Origin: an uncultured Bacilli bacterium
GTDB lineage: Bacteria; Bacillota_I; Bacilli_A; RF39; UBA660
Assembly (NCBI GenBank): GCA_934162325.1
Contig: CAKPIH010000011.1
Location: 1 to 32,176 of the forward strand
DNA: 32,176 nt
Direction: 5' to 3'
Part shown: in pieces, positions 7,446-15,758 of the stretch
Layout of the letters: each line of letters starts with the position of its first letter
How positions within the stretch are numbered: the first letter of the stretch is position 1
The notes under the pieces: model-generated
Database searches by the model: none
Told to the model about the DNA's origin: nothing
What the model saw: the letters and a program-made list of their open reading frames with translations, nothing else
Made by a program: the position numbers and the translations under genes

Positions 7446-8087
7446 ATGATAGAAAATAATAATAATAAAGGAGTTAGTAAACAACTTGCTTTTGCTATTT
7501 CAGGAGTAGCTTTATTAATTATTGCTGTTGCTGGAAGTGCTTATGCTTATTTTACTGCTAGTGCTACCAGTGATGCTTTTACTGGTTCTACGCTTGACGT
7601 TAAATTAGATAAACCTGTTGTTACTGCGGTTACTGCTGATGGTGCTAAAGGTGCTGGATTAATTCCAATTCATGATGGAAGTGTAGCAGGAAATACAACT
7701 AATCAACTAACTACTGCTGTTAGTAGTACTAATAAGTGTGTTGATAAAAATGGTTATACAGTATGTAAAGTATATTCTGTATCAATACATAATAGTGGTA
7801 CTACTGCTACTACAGTTAATTTCTTAGTTTCATTAACTAGTACTGGAACTAATGTTACATGGGCTAAAATGAATTCAGCAACTGAGTTTGGTAGTTTAAA
7901 AGGTAGTGACAATGTTTTAGCAAGTAATGTTGAGTTAGCAGGTGATGCTACTGTTACTAAGTATTTCGTTGTTTATTTAAAAAATACTGGTGATAATCAG
8001 ACAGATGTTGATGCTGGTAAAACTATTTCAGGTACTGTAACTGTTACCGCTTCTACTGGTGCTAATATTCAAGCAACTTTCCAATAA
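7446..8087 (+). CDS. TasA/camelysin-like secreted protein with SipW-type signal
   Basis: A 213-residue exported protein. The N-terminus has a hydrophobic segment (about 15-35) ending in AGSAYAYFTASAT, the hallmark of signal peptides cut by SipW-type signal peptidases and found in TasA, TapA and CalY, which form surface fibres. The mature part is Thr/Ser/Val-rich beta structure with a single CX8C pair in CVDKNGYTVC and a YFVVYLKNTG strand near the end. It has a paralogue immediately downstream. No SipW peptidase is in this window. Few charged residues and regular GCT/ACT codons suggest high expression. Fibre or matrix protein is the likely role; a self-polymerising function is inferred from the family. 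Confidence 0.8.
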   Translation: MIENNNNKGVSKQLAFAISGVALLIIAVAGSAYAYFTASATSDAFTGSTLDVKLDKPVVTAVTADGAKGAGLIPIHDGSVAGNTTNQLTTAVSSTNKCVDKNGYTVCKVYSVSIHNSGTTATTVNFLVSLTSTGTNVTWAKMNSATEFGSLKGSDNVLASNVELAGDATVTKYFVVYLKNTGDNQTDVDAGKTISGTVTVTASTGANIQATFQ

Positions 8088-8093
8088 TAATTT

Positions 8094-8135
8094 AAAAAAT
8101 AATAATGGTTTGAAGAACATTATTATTTTTTTTTT
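8094..8135 (+). terminator. Rho-independent terminator
   Basis: An A-rich arm ending in AATAATG (8094-8107) pairs with CATTATT and following T run (8118-8131) around a 10-nt loop. It separates the two paralogous secreted-protein genes. Confidence 0.75.
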
Positions 8136-8153
8136 AAATTTATCATAAAACTA

Positions 8154-8182
8154 TTGATTTTTATATTTTTATTTGATACAAT
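8154..8182 (+). promoter_or_regulatory. Promoter of the second TasA-like gene
   Basis: TTGATT (8154-8159), 17-nt spacer, TACAAT (8177-8182). A very strong AAAGGAGG ribosome site follows at 8192-8199. Confidence 0.7.
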
Positions 8183-8209
8183 TATTAATGTAAAGGAGGA
8201 TTGAAAATA

Positions 8210-8872
8210 ATGGAAGAAAACAGAAAGGGAACTGGCGTATTTTACGCTGTTGTAGGTGTAGCTACATTAGTAGTTGCAATCATTGGAGCTACTTTTGCAT
8301 ACTTTAGCGCAAGTGCTACTAATAATACAGTTATTACAGGTCAAACTTCTGAGGCTGCTAACCTTGGATTAGAGGTTAAGAAACTTGATACAGCTGCAGG
8401 TGGTTTAATTCCTATGTATGACAATTTAGCAGATAAGGGTGTTAAGAATAATTGCATTGATTCAAACGGTAACACAGTTTGTCATGTATACCAAATCAAA
8501 CTTACTAATGGTAAGAGCCCAGTTAATATTAATGGTACTTTAACATTTACTGCAGAAGCTCAAAATATCGTTTATGATATTACAGTTGCTAATGCTGCTG
8601 CTGAAAGTACTTTAGATGCTTTATCTACTGAAATTGGTTCGGAAACTAAAGGTGTAGCATTTGGCACTCCTGGTACTTTAGCTTCTGGTGAAGCATTTAC
8701 TGCTGATCAAATAAAATATTACTATGTAACAGTTTGGTTAAAAGAAACTGGAGAAGCTCAAGAAAAAGTTGATGCTGGTAAAACTACTGCTTATACTGGT
8801 ACTGTAACATTTAATGCTGTTGGTGCTAATGGTACAAATGGTGTAACTGCTACATTCTCAGAAGGAGCATAA
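8210..8872 (+). CDS. TasA/camelysin-like secreted protein, paralogue
   Basis: A 220-residue paralogue of the protein at 7446-8087. The signal region (about 9-30) ends in GATFAYFSASAT, again of SipW type. The two share a CX8C motif, here CIDSNGNTVC, the following (H/K)VYxxxxxN strand, and a VDAGKT segment near the C-terminus. It is more acidic than the first. ATG 8210 lies 10 nt after AGGAGG; the TTG at 8201 is too close to it. C-ending codons are used more often here than in surrounding genes, consistent with strong expression. The pair may build two components of one surface fibre, as TasA and TapA do, but no assembly factor is visible. Confidence 0.8.
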   Translation: MEENRKGTGVFYAVVGVATLVVAIIGATFAYFSASATNNTVITGQTSEAANLGLEVKKLDTAAGGLIPMYDNLADKGVKNNCIDSNGNTVCHVYQIKLTNGKSPVNINGTLTFTAEAQNIVYDITVANAAAESTLDALSTEIGSETKGVAFGTPGTLASGEAFTADQIKYYYVTVWLKETGEAQEKVDAGKTTAYTGTVTFNAVGANGTNGVTATFSEGA

Positions 8873-8887
8873 TAAAAAATACTATTT

Positions 8888-8925
8888 AAAATATAGTAAC
8901 GAATATAGTTACTATATTTTTTTAT
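8888..8925. terminator. Strong hairpin terminator, probably bidirectional
   Basis: A 13-bp perfect stem (AAAATATAGTAAC at 8888-8900 with its complement at 8908-8920, 7-nt loop) with A and T runs on either side. It can end both the plus-strand gene and the converging superoxide dismutase gene. Confidence 0.8.
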
Positions 8926-8934
8926 ACTTTGAGT

Positions 8935-9549
8935 TTATAAAGAAGGAGAAGTATTACTTAGATAGAGATTGTATACTTTGGTATAGTCTATGATATTGAA
9001 GATATCTTCTAAGTAGTCTTTTCTTTTATTATTGTATTTTAGGTAGTATGAGTGTTCCCATACATCTATTGTCATAATTGGGGTAAAGCCATAGTAGTAG
9101 GGTGTATCTTGGTTAGAGGTGTTTATTATTCTTAAGTTATTATTTTTATCTATTACTAAGAAGGTATAACCACTACCTTTTACTTGTAAAGCCATATCTA
9201 TGAATTCTTTTTTGAAGTTATCATAGGAGGTAAAATATTTATTAATTAGATTTAACATAGGAGTAGGTATTTCTTTTTTGATATTGGTTAGGGTATAGAA
9301 ATATAGGGTATGATTTAGATATCCTCCTAGGTTATATAGTATTTCATCTCTATCTTCAATAGGTAATATATCTATATGTTTAGCTAAATAGATAGGATTA
9401 TGATTATATTTATAATTATGTTTATTTAGATATTTATTTAGATTATCTGTATAATTTTTATAATGAGAATTATAATGTAAATCTAATGTTTTATTATCTA
9501 TATATGGTTCTAGACTATTATAATCTAAATTTATTCTTTTATATTCCAT
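8935..9549 (-). CDS. sodA: Fe/Mn superoxide dismutase
   Basis: A 204-residue enzyme that converts superoxide to O2 and H2O2. The start LDYNSLEPYID is the usual SOD opening. All four metal ligands are visible: His in LDLHYNSHY, His in GGYLNHTLYF, and Asp and His in IDVWEHSYY; the gateway Tyr and the NQD glutamine of the Mn-type family are also kept. Three usually conserved active-site tryptophans are replaced (NHSLFW-type Trp by Phe, and the two in GSGWAWLV by Tyr and Phe), leaving only the VWEH tryptophan. I use ATG 9549 because it aligns with family starts; an in-frame ATG at 9594 adds 15 residues. Monocistronic and convergent with the upstream secreted-protein gene. Confidence 0.9.
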   Translation of the reverse strand: MEYKRINLDYNSLEPYIDNKTLDLHYNSHYKNYTDNLNKYLNKHNYKYNHNPIYLAKHIDILPIEDRDEILYNLGGYLNHTLYFYTLTNIKKEIPTPMLNLINKYFTSYDNFKKEFIDMALQVKGSGYTFLVIDKNNNLRIINTSNQDTPYYYGFTPIMTIDVWEHSYYLKYNNKRKDYLEDIFNIIDYTKVYNLYLSNTSPSL

Positions 9550-9718
9550 TATATCACCAGTATAAGTATATTTATTTATCCCATAATTTACCACATTTAT
9601 TTGATAATTTGTCCATGATATAATAATATAATTTAATCATGAAAGGAAGTGGTAGATGAATAAAAAATAGATAAAAAATATTAATTATATGTTATACTAT
9701 ATTTAGGAAGTGATTATT

Positions 9719-10375
9719 ATGTACAATATAGCTTTAGTTGAGGATGAAAAAGATTTAAATGATCTTATTAAGACTTATCTAGAAAAAGAAGGATATAATG
9801 TTACCAGTTATTATAATGGTGATACTGCTATTAAAGATAGTAATAAGGATTATCATTTATGGATACTCGATATTATGCTAGGGGATGATATAAGTGGTTA
9901 TGACATCATTAAAAAGATTAGAGAGGATAATAATGATGTTCCGGTTATCTTTACTTCTGCTAGAGATAAGGATTTGGATAAGATAATTGGTTTAGAATTA
10001 GGAAGTGATGATTATATTACTAAGCCTTATTCTCCTAAAGAATTAGTACTTAGAGTTAATAATATAATTAGAAGGGTATATACTAAAGAGAGACAAAAGA
10101 TTACTTATAAAGATTATATTATTGATTTAGATAAAAGAATGGCTTTTCAAGGTGATGAGGACTTAAATCTTACTACTTTAGAATTTGATTTGTTATATAT
10201 GTTTGTTACCAATAAAGAGAAATCTTTCTCAAGAGATGATATATTGAATAATATATGGGGAGAGAATTATTTTGGTACTGATAGAGTAGTAGATGATCTT
10301 ATAAGAAGACTAAGAAAGAAAATGCCTCTTTTAGATATAAATACAATATATGGATATGGGTATAGATTATTATGA
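9719..10375 (+). CDS. OmpR-family response regulator
   Basis: A 218-residue DNA-binding regulator. The receiver domain (about 1-115) has the acidic pair in VEDE, the phospho-acceptor Asp in WILDIMLGDD (about 51), the FTSAR switch residue and the Lys in YITKPYSP. A winged-helix output domain (about 125-218) carries the TTLEFDLLYMF and RVVDDLIRRLRKKM helices and ends in the YGYGYRL wing. It overlaps the kinase gene by 4 nt (ATGA), so the two are translationally coupled and should form one phosphorelay. ATG 9719 follows AGGAAG. The target genes cannot be told; the neighbouring secreted proteins and SOD are only candidates. Confidence 0.9.
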   Translation: MYNIALVEDEKDLNDLIKTYLEKEGYNVTSYYNGDTAIKDSNKDYHLWILDIMLGDDISGYDIIKKIREDNNDVPVIFTSARDKDLDKIIGLELGSDDYITKPYSPKELVLRVNNIIRRVYTKERQKITYKDYIIDLDKRMAFQGDEDLNLTTLEFDLLYMFVTNKEKSFSRDDILNNIWGENYFGTDRVVDDLIRRLRKKMPLLDINTIYGYGYRLL

Positions 10376-11631
10376 AAAAACTAACTCTTACTGAACAATT
10401 CTTGTTTATATGTGTATCTATTATTATTATTGTTATAATATCACTGGGAATGGTACTTCCTAAAACCCTTCTTCCTGTATATGAAGAGAATTTATATAAC
10501 TATCTAAATCAATCTCTTAACTTATTAGAAAAACCTGAGAATAATAGGGTTGATAGTGAGGTTGCATATATTTATATTGATGGTGATAAGAATATATTAG
10601 TATCTAGTAATTTATCTGATGTTGTTAATATTAAAGATGTTAAAGTTATTATTAGTAAAACTAATGATGATGAAGGTAAATTTATGGTAGGTAAGAAAGT
10701 ATATTATTACTATACTAATGAAAGTAATGGTATGAGGAAAATTGCTATTACGACGAATAGTTATATTAATTCGATGAAAAAGGAAATACTTAAAATAATT
10801 CTTATAGTAGTGGGTATTACATTTATTATTATATCTCTACTAGTACTTATATGGTCTAATAGTTTAGTTAATAGAATTAAGAAATTAAAAGATAAAGTAG
10901 ATAACATAAATAATGATGATTATGATCATAAAATGATCTATGATTATGATGATGAATTATATACCTTAGAGGTAGCTATTGAGAATATGAGGGTATATTT
11001 GAAGGAACAAGAGGCTTATAAGAATCAAATGTATCAAAATATTTCTCATGATTTTAAAACTCCTATCACAGTTATGAAATCCTATATTGAAGCTATGGAA
11101 GATGGTATTGAATCACAAGAGAAAACTACTAAGATTGTTAAAGAACAATTAAATAAATTAGAGGTTAAAGTTCACTCCTTACTATACCTTAACAAACTAA
11201 ATTATTTGAAAGAAGAAAAAGAAAAACTTAATGATAGTTGTGATGTTAGTAAAATAATACTTGCATCTGTCGATAAGTTCAGTCCTTCGCGTAGTGATGT
11301 TGTTTTCTCATTAGATATTGATAAAAAGAATACTGTCTTTAGAGGTAGTGATGAAATGTGGGAAGCGATAATTGATAATATTCTTAATAATTTTATGCGA
11401 TATGCTAAGAGTCAAATTAAAATTACTCTTAAGAATAATAAGATTATCTTATATAATGATGGTCCTAATATTGATAAAGATGTTTTGAATAACATTTTCA
11501 CTCCCTACGAAAAAGGAGTTCGAGGTGTCTTTGGTTTAGGATTATCTATAGTTAAAAAAACACTAGGTCTTTTAAACTATGATATTAATATAGAGAATGT
11601 AAAGAATGGTGTTAAATTTATAATCAGTTAA
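10372..11631 (+). CDS. Sensor histidine kinase
   Basis: A 419-residue membrane kinase paired with the regulator before it. Two membrane helices (about 9-29 and 138-162) enclose an outside sensor domain of about 105 residues. A HAMP-like linker follows, then a dimerisation domain with the phospho-accepting His in NISHDFKTP (about 226) and an ATPase domain with N box NILNNFMRYA, G1 NDGP and G2 GVFGLGLSIVKK. The F box segment is IFTPYEKG. The sensor domain has no recognisable ligand fold, and the signal is unknown. A terminator follows directly. Confidence 0.9.
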   Translation: MKKLTLTEQFLFICVSIIIIVIISLGMVLPKTLLPVYEENLYNYLNQSLNLLEKPENNRVDSEVAYIYIDGDKNILVSSNLSDVVNIKDVKVIISKTNDDEGKFMVGKKVYYYYTNESNGMRKIAITTNSYINSMKKEILKIILIVVGITFIIISLLVLIWSNSLVNRIKKLKDKVDNINNDDYDHKMIYDYDDELYTLEVAIENMRVYLKEQEAYKNQMYQNISHDFKTPITVMKSYIEAMEDGIESQEKTTKIVKEQLNKLEVKVHSLLYLNKLNYLKEEKEKLNDSCDVSKIILASVDKFSPSRSDVVFSLDIDKKNTVFRGSDEMWEAIIDNILNNFMRYAKSQIKITLKNNKIILYNDGPNIDKDVLNNIFTPYEKGVRGVFGLGLSIVKKTLGLLNYDINIENVKNGVKFIIS

Positions 11632-11656
11632 AAGAGTTCTTTGTTTGAACTCTTTT
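11630..11656 (+). terminator. Rho-independent terminator
   Basis: AAAAGAGTTC (11630-11639) pairs with GAACTCTTTT (11647-11656) around a 7-nt loop, ending the two-component operon. Confidence 0.85.
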
Positions 11657-11714
11657 TTGTGTATGATATTTTCGACATATTTTAAATATAATTTTAAATA
11701 ACGTTATTATTATA

Positions 11715-11743
11715 TTTACTTTTTAATTTTTCTTTGTTATAAT
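11715..11743 (+). promoter_or_regulatory. Promoter of the cohesin-like gene pair
   Basis: TTTACT (11715-11720), 17-nt spacer and consensus TATAAT (11738-11743). It implies a leader of about 70 nt before the TTG start at 11818. Confidence 0.55.
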
Positions 11744-11817
11744 AAATTTGTAAGGTAAGGAATTGAAAATTTATGTAATGTGTGGTGATAGATTTTTAAT
11801 TTGAGTGAGGTGATATT

Positions 11818-12828
11818 TTGTGGTATAAAAAAATTGTTATATTTTTACTTACTTTTTTTATATGTCCATTGTTTTGTTTAGCTGAAGAAAAAATTGAATT
11901 AAAGTGTAATAATTCTGTTAAAAGTATTATTTGTGATATTTCTGGTTTTTCTAGTGATTATGAGATTGTAGCAATTGAGGCTAAAATAGTTACTACGGAC
12001 AATTTGAAACTTATTGAATATAAAAATGATAGTTTATGGATTGGTGATGCTTCCGATAATCTTATATCTATATATGGAATTGGTGCTTCTCCTAATGTTA
12101 ATTTTAATATTGGAAGTTTAAAATTTAATGTTATAGATGATAATCTAGATTTTGGAAATGTTAATTTAGAGCAGGTTAGATTTGCTGATTCTAATTATAA
12201 ATGGCATTATTTAAATGATGCTAGTAGTGAATTTGATGTTGAATACTTTGATGTTCCGGATAACAATTCATGGCAAATTATACTTATTATATTAGCTACT
12301 TTTATAATATTAATAATATTGATAGCTTTAATAATATTTTGTTTTAAAAAAATAAAAGAAGATAATAATTATTTTAAAGTTAATTTACGAACTAAGATTA
12401 TTATAATTTTTATTATATTATTAGTAATATTTATTGGTTTGCTTATTTTGTTAATATATACTATTTCTTCTAATAAAGAGAATGGTTATTTGTCTTATGA
12501 TTGTAATAAATATAAGACAAATGAAGTAAGATGTGAATTGTTTGGATATTCTAATTTTAATGTTAATGCTATTGAGGCATCTATTGATGATTATTTATTT
12601 AAAGATGTAGAATTTAAAATGTTTTCTAATTGGCAAGGTGACTGTACAAATGGTCAATTTATGTTGGTAAATTCTGGAAATTTTAATAATAAATTTAAAA
12701 TAGGAGATTTGTTTATTGATAGTTCTAAAATTCAAAGTAAAAAAGTAAAAATTAAAAATATTAAGTTTGTTGATTCAATTGGTAAAGAATATAAAGTTGA
12801 TGATCTTACTATAAAAATTGAGGAGTGA
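11818..12828 (+). CDS. Membrane protein with two cohesin-like outer modules
   Basis: A 336-residue protein starting at TTG behind GAGGTGAT. A signal peptide (about 1-22, ending CLA) leads to an outer beta module (about 24-140). Two membrane helices (about 152-178 and 193-217) flank a short basic inside loop, and a second outer module follows (about 225-336). The modules share a plan: an opening strand with Cys, a second Cys 9-12 residues on, then an (A/V)IEA(K/S)I strand, a Gly-turn region, and a closing strand with (V/I)(R/K)F(A/V)DS. This is reminiscent of cohesin folds. The two-module arrangement looks like two membrane-anchored proteins fused tail to head. The next gene carries a related module and a dockerin, which supports a cohesin-type reading but does not prove it. 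Confidence 0.5.
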   Translation: MWYKKIVIFLLTFFICPLFCLAEEKIELKCNNSVKSIICDISGFSSDYEIVAIEAKIVTTDNLKLIEYKNDSLWIGDASDNLISIYGIGASPNVNFNIGSLKFNVIDDNLDFGNVNLEQVRFADSNYKWHYLNDASSEFDVEYFDVPDNNSWQIILIILATFIILIILIALIIFCFKKIKEDNNYFKVNLRTKIIIIFIILLVIFIGLLILLIYTISSNKENGYLSYDCNKYKTNEVRCELFGYSNFNVNAIEASIDDYLFKDVEFKMFSNWQGDCTNGQFMLVNSGNFNNKFKIGDLFIDSSKIQSKKVKIKNIKFVDSIGKEYKVDDLTIKIEE

Positions 12829-12832
12829 AAAA

Positions 12833-14458
12833 ATGAAAAAAAAATATAGTAAAATTTTTATTGTAATTATTTGTTTGTTATTAGTAATTGCTAGTATTAT
12901 TTTAATATTAGCACATTATAAAACAGTTGCATATGATGAAGTGGTTAATAATGAAAATAAAATTGAATTAAGCTGTAATGAATATATGTCTTTTGATAAT
13001 AAATTGACATGTAAAATTAGTCTTACTGTTGCATCAAATCAGCAGATTTCTTCTATTAGTACAAAATTGTCCGAGAAACCTGCATTAATTGAAAATTTAT
13101 TAGATGATAGTTACGAATCCAACATAATGAGTGAAGATGGATATGTTGATGTTATATTAGGTAATGATATTAATACAAGTACAGGAGCAATAAAACTAGA
13201 TATAGCTAAAATTACATTTGAAAATATGACTACTGATAAAATAATTAATATATCAAATCCATATTTTATAGGTAATGGTGGGTATAATATGTTCGCTGAG
13301 GATATGAAGATTGTTAATCCTAATACAACTTCTAAGAAAGTTGAATTTAGTATTAATTCTAAGACTTCTGCTCATTATGTTCATGTTATAGATGATAAGT
13401 ATATTTATTTTGAAACTGTTTCATCTAATGATATGATTACTGGTGGTGGTTCAGTATTAAAAAATGCTATAACTAGTATTTTAGATACTCAAGAAGTTAT
13501 TGCTAATGGATGTACATATAAACTTAGTGATGATGGTTTAACATTAATGGTTGCTGATAACTATGGAAATAAAAGAAATTATAAGAATATTTATGTTAGT
13601 CCAAAAGAAGTAGATTATATGCTACCTTGGCATATATCTAAAAATATATATACTAGAGGTTATGTTACTCCTGAGGCAATAAATAAAAATTTAATATACA
13701 CTAATGGATATTTTGTTTTAGAAGATAATAAAATTAAATTATATGGTGATTCTTCATATATTGATTTACTTGATACACGTAATTGGTATTATGTTAAGGG
13801 AGCATATGATTTTACTAATACTGTTATAAATATTCCTGGAACTGTTTCATATAATGAGTTTATAAGCAATATTGAAACAAATGGTGTTACTGTAAAATTA
13901 TATAATAATTCTAATGGAGAAATTACTAGTGGTAATCTTTCTGCTACCAATATCTTGAGAATATCTGGTATACCAGGAATCGGTACAGAGGATATTACAA
14001 TTAATACTGGTGTTACTGATTATATTAAGTTTAATAATCTTGCTACTACAAAAATTGATGATAATAATTATGTTGTTAGTGGAATAGATGTATTAACTGG
14101 ACTTGATAAACTTATTGAAAATATCGATACAAATTTAACTTTTAAAATATATTCCGAAAACACTTTGATTTCTCCTGAGTATTATCCTAATAATCTTGTT
14201 ACTACCAATATGTATATGGAAATTTCATTGAATAGTCAAAAAATCCATTATAACTTTGCTGTTTTAGGTGATTTAGTTGGTTCTGGGACTGTTTATTTAG
14301 GAGATGTTGTAAAACTTTATAAAATTAACAAAAATAAAATTGTTCCAACAGAAGCAGAGAAAATTGCAGGTGATGTTGTTAATGATGGAAATATTGATTT
14401 ATTAGATGTTGCCAAATTATATAGATATTATAGAAAAGTAGAACCTAGCTTAAAATAA
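12833..14458 (+). CDS. Anchored protein with cohesin-like module and C-terminal dockerin
   Basis: A 541-residue exported protein. A membrane anchor or signal (about 6-27) is followed by a cohesin-like module (about 38-165) with the same CX11-12C start as the upstream protein. A middle beta region comes next, then two related repeats (about 345-395 and 425-475), each reading roughly a short helix, N-x-(E/D)TN, a KxY strand and a (S/N)xL-x-TxN turn. The C-terminal 60 residues form a dockerin-like pair of EF-hand-style repeats: GDLVGSGTVYLGDVVKLYK and GDVVNDGNIDLLDVAKLYR. The first loop has lost Ca ligands (Val and Ser in place of Asn and Asp), while the second keeps more. ATG 12833 lies behind AGGAG within the stop region of the previous gene. 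Confidence 0.65.
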   Translation: MKKKYSKIFIVIICLLLVIASIILILAHYKTVAYDEVVNNENKIELSCNEYMSFDNKLTCKISLTVASNQQISSISTKLSEKPALIENLLDDSYESNIMSEDGYVDVILGNDINTSTGAIKLDIAKITFENMTTDKIINISNPYFIGNGGYNMFAEDMKIVNPNTTSKKVEFSINSKTSAHYVHVIDDKYIYFETVSSNDMITGGGSVLKNAITSILDTQEVIANGCTYKLSDDGLTLMVADNYGNKRNYKNIYVSPKEVDYMLPWHISKNIYTRGYVTPEAINKNLIYTNGYFVLEDNKIKLYGDSSYIDLLDTRNWYYVKGAYDFTNTVINIPGTVSYNEFISNIETNGVTVKLYNNSNGEITSGNLSATNILRISGIPGIGTEDITINTGVTDYIKFNNLATTKIDDNNYVVSGIDVLTGLDKLIENIDTNLTFKIYSENTLISPEYYPNNLVTTNMYMEISLNSQKIHYNFAVLGDLVGSGTVYLGDVVKLYKINKNKIVPTEAEKIAGDVVNDGNIDLLDVAKLYRYYRKVEPSLK

Positions 14459-14472
14459 TTTAAATCATATGC

Positions 14473-14498
14473 AAAAGAGCTCTTTGGAGCTCTTTTTG
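14473..14498 (+). terminator. Rho-independent terminator
   Basis: AAAAGAGCTC (14473-14482) pairs with GAGCTCTTTT (14487-14496) around a 4-nt loop, directly after the dockerin-protein gene. Confidence 0.85.
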
Positions 14499-14532
14499 CT
14501 GATATTTAATTTTGATTCTTCTAAAATGAGTT

Positions 14533-14691
14533 GTGAGCAAAAAAGAAAATTTTAATAATATAGAAGATGTTTTAAGTCCTGATGATTTTCTTTCAATTTT
14601 AAAAGAACTAGAGTATATGGAAAAATATCTAGAGGAATATCCAGCATACGATAATATAGAAGATTTAAAAAAGAGCTTTACTTTCAGATGA
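14533..14691 (+). CDS. Possible 52-residue small protein (GTG start)
   Basis: A short frame from GTG 14533 to TGA 14691. The translation is Lys/Glu/Leu-rich with a helical centre (SILKELEYMEKYLEEYP) and reads like protein rather than random AT-rich translation. No clear ribosome site precedes the GTG, and the frame is closed 2 codons upstream. It could be a genuine small ORF, or the 3' remnant of a longer gene cut by rearrangement between the dockerin gene and ferredoxin. A weak hairpin with a T run (about 14676-14708) follows. Confidence 0.35.
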   Translation: MSKKENFNNIEDVLSPDDFLSILKELEYMEKYLEEYPAYDNIEDLKKSFTFR

Positions 14692-14722
14692 TGAGTAAGT
14701 TTTTTTGTATAAAAAAAGAAGC

Positions 14723-14911
14723 CTATGATTCTTCGATAGCTTCTGTTGGACATGATTCTTTAGCAGTAGTGGCATCTTCAATATGTTCTTCTTTAACGGG
14801 AGTTTCTATTACTTCTGCTAAACCATCATCATTAAAGTTAAAAACATCTTCACAAATGCTTACGCATTGTCCACATCCTATACATTTATCTTGATTAACT
14901 TTTAAATTCAT
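14723..14911 (-). CDS. [4Fe-4S] ferredoxin
   Basis: A 62-residue electron carrier. CIGCGQC (10-16) supplies three ligands and Cys54 in ESCPTEAI the fourth, giving one [4Fe-4S] cluster of the Bacillus Fer / Desulfovibrio FdI type. Cys20 is extra and has no partner second motif, so a second cluster is not expected. The acidic surface (FNFNDDG, many Glu) is typical. Monocistronic, on the minus strand between two plus-strand units. The start codon is preceded on that strand by AAAGGA. Confidence 0.92.
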   Translation of the reverse strand: MNLKVNQDKCIGCGQCVSICEDVFNFNDDGLAEVIETPVKEEHIEDATTAKESCPTEAIEES

Positions 14912-14933
14912 TTATATCAATCCTTTCTATTTA

Positions 14934-14960
14934 ATTATATCAAAATAAGAAAAAAAAGCA
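14934..14960 (-). promoter_or_regulatory. Ferredoxin promoter
   Basis: On the minus strand, TTGCTT (14955-14960) and TATAAT (14934-14939) are spaced 15 nt apart, slightly short of optimum, about 23 nt upstream of the ferredoxin start. Confidence 0.5.
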
Positions 14961-15023
14961 ATAATATCTTTTATTTAGTATAAAAATATGTTATTATATA
15001 TATAGAGTAAAAGAGGTAATAAG

Positions 15024-15758
15024 ATGGAAAGTAGAATGGAAAAATATTATAGAGAAAATCCGGAATATTATAAAAGAAGTAAAAGAAATGCGGGCTTATA
15101 TAAAGATATTGATAATAATATTAATGATTTAGAAAATTTACCTATACCTGATAATTCTAATGAAATTGACATTAATGGTTTAAAACAAATTATTTCTAGC
15201 AGAGATGAATATCGTAAGGCTAAAGATATGGGGAGAACTATTACTAGAAAAAGTGTAGAGGAAGAACCTAGAGAAGAAAAAAGAAGAGTATATGATATTA
15301 ATGTTTTACTTGAGACTGCTAAAAATGAAGTTAATAAGAATAATGAAGTGGAAGGTAAAAAACTTATTAATGCTAATTTCTTAACTGATTTAGATGATGC
15401 TAATGTACCCTCTAATGACTTTGTTGAAGTTAGTGAAGTTACTTCTGAAAAAGAAAAAGAGGTATCTAATACTGATTCTTTACCACTTGATATACTAGTA
15501 GATTTAAAAGGTACTGATAATACTGTTGTTACTGATCCAATTGTTAAAGATGAAGTTACTATGATTGAGAAAATTAAAGATGGAGAAACTTTTTATAGTG
15601 GTTCATTTAATTTTACTAAAAAGGATTTTGCTGATGAAAATGATGATGATTTATTTGAGGAAAAGAGTCATACGGGAGTTAAAGTTTTCTTTTTGATAGT
15701 TGGTTTACTACTATTAGCAGGTGTTATTTATCTTGCTATTACTAAGTATGTATTATGA
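15024..15758 (+). CDS. Tail-anchored protein of unknown function
   Basis: A 244-residue protein with no N-terminal signal. It begins with a basic, Tyr-rich stretch (EKYYRENPEYYKRSKRN), has a helical region with RRVYDINVLLETAKNE (about 93-108) and KKLINANFLTDLD (about 117-129), then a long acidic low-complexity linker. One membrane helix at the C-terminus (about 218-240) is followed by a few residues. It would therefore face the cytoplasm and be anchored by its tail. The family is not recognised. Its stop overlaps the next start by 4 nt (ATGA), so it is translationally coupled to the folate gene, which says little about function. Confidence 0.65.
   Translation: MESRMEKYYRENPEYYKRSKRNAGLYKDIDNNINDLENLPIPDNSNEIDINGLKQIISSRDEYRKAKDMGRTITRKSVEEEPREEKRRVYDINVLLETAKNEVNKNNEVEGKKLINANFLTDLDDANVPSNDFVEVSEVTSEKEKEVSNTDSLPLDILVDLKGTDNTVVTDPIVKDEVTMIEKIKDGETFYSGSFNFTKKDFADENDDDLFEEKSHTGVKVFFLIVGLLLLAGVIYLAITKYVL

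Noticed and set aside
9630..9675. Tiny ORFs behind GAAAGGAAGTGG upstream of the response regulator
   Set aside because: The frames are only 4-6 codons long; there is no evidence for a leader peptide with a regulatory codon pattern.
14460..14894. Two open frames overlapping the ferredoxin (97 residues minus, 68 residues plus)
   Set aside because: They are shadows of ferredoxin and the terminator region; neither has protein-like composition, and the ferredoxin motif is unambiguous.
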